Assembly: GCA_002311335.1 (NCBI GenBank)
Contig: DBZX01000085.1
Coordinates: 8,029 to 22,781 of the forward strand
Length of the DNA: 14,753 bases
Source: a bacterium UBP10_UBA1149
Lineage (GTDB): Bacteria > Desulfobacterota > Binatia > UBA1149
Direction of reading: 5' to 3'
Position numbers and translations under genes: made by a program. Below the pieces are notes generated by a model. The model saw only the letters and a list, made by a program, of their open reading frames with translations, made no database searches and had not been told where the DNA came from. Shown piece by piece: positions 14,368 to 14,753 of this stretch. Position 1 is the stretch's first letter. Each line of letters begins with the position of its first letter.

Positions 14368-14753
14368 TCAGACGGGCGCAGGTCCGGGGTAACGCTCGCG
14401 CAGTATGCGCTTGAGTATCTTGCCCGAAGGGTTGCGGGGAATCTCGTCGACCATCTCAACAGCCACCGGTCTCTTGAAGGCGGCCAGGCGGGTCTTGCAG
14501 TGCTCGAGCACTACGCCGGGGTCTACCGCGCCGGCCGAACCCACCAGTACGGCCACCGGCGATTCGCCCCACTTCTCGCTCGGCTGGCCGATGACGGCCG
14601 CATCGGCCACGCCCTCGCAGTCGAGCAACACGTTTTCTATCTCGGCGGGGTAGACGTTCTCGCCGCCCGAAATGATCATGTCCTTGATGCGGTCCTGAAT
14701 ATAGACGTAGCCATCCTCGTCCATATAGGCGGCGTCGCCGGTGTGCATCCAGC
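14368..14753 (-). CDS. AMP-forming acyl-CoA synthetase/ligase, C-terminal end (5' part beyond the window)
   Basis: Only the C-terminal lid domain and hinge are inside the window, about 127 residues; translation stays open to the right edge. ANL-superfamily core motifs are clear: MHTGDAAYMDEDGYVYI (motif around the ribose-binding Asp), the hinge DRIKDMIISGGENVYPAEIE, and NPSGKILKR with the catalytic Lys coded at 14419-14421. Such enzymes activate a carboxylic acid with ATP and join it to CoA through an acyl-adenylate. The chain length or aromatic preference lies in the missing N-terminal part. It converges on the MenB/BadI-like gene and would supply an acyl-CoA to the same pathway; that link is inference. 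Confidence 0.94.
   Translation of the reverse strand, partial: WMHTGDAAYMDEDGYVYIQDRIKDMIISGGENVYPAEIENVLLDCEGVADAAVIGQPSEKWGESPVAVLVGSAGAVDPGVVLEHCKTRLAAFKRPVAVEMVDEIPRNPSGKILKRILRERYPGPAPV

Overview
The window is GC-rich bacterial chromosome packed with genes, with no rRNA, confident tRNA, CRISPR array or insertion sequence visible. A bacterial-type glutaminyl-tRNA synthetase, a high GC content and many acyl-CoA-handling genes suggest a proteobacterial or delta-proteobacteria-like (Myxococcota, Desulfobacterota or Binatota type) soil or aquatic organism. This placement is inference; no marker here fixes the lineage. AUA is used unusually often for isoleucine in several genes despite the high GC.

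Left part (1-3805, plus strand): the 3' end of glnS, a putative lipoprotein of the sulfatase/alkaline phosphatase fold whose catalytic Cys/Ser position is Thr, and a class III CoA-transferase. The CoA-transferase meets a family 4 glycosyltransferase tail to tail over a 33 bp gap that holds a small hairpin.

Middle (3839-5930, minus strand): a canonical enoyl-CoA hydratase followed by the glycosyltransferase. A 423 bp gap (5931-6353) follows. It holds no long gene, but on the plus strand it has an 8 bp perfect hairpin directly before a strong Shine-Dalgarno and a 20-codon hydrophobic ORF.

Right-centre (6354-12964, minus strand): a tightly packed six-gene operon, read in the order molybdenum hydroxylase FAD subunit, 2Fe-2S subunit, Mo-cofactor subunit, amidohydrolase-2 protein, Cys-less thiolase-like protein and DUF35 Zn-ribbon/OB-fold protein. 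A divergent plus-strand gene (13214-14125) encodes a MenB/BadI-type crotonase. The C-terminal end of an AMP-forming acyl-CoA ligase enters from the right edge on the minus strand.

Working model (inference): the operon, the divergent crotonase, the acyl-CoA ligase and perhaps the CoA-transferase and hydratase form a CoA-dependent catabolic module for a cyclic substrate. The ligase or transferase would activate it, the Mo enzyme would hydroxylate a ring or aldehyde carbon, the amidohydrolase (E-x-H decarboxylase-type ligands) could decarboxylate or hydrolyse, the MenB/BadI-like crotonase could open or close a ring, and the thiolase-like/DUF35 pair could act as an acyl-CoA aldolase like the Ltp2/ChsH2-type enzymes of steroid side-chain breakdown. 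The substrate cannot be named from sequence alone.
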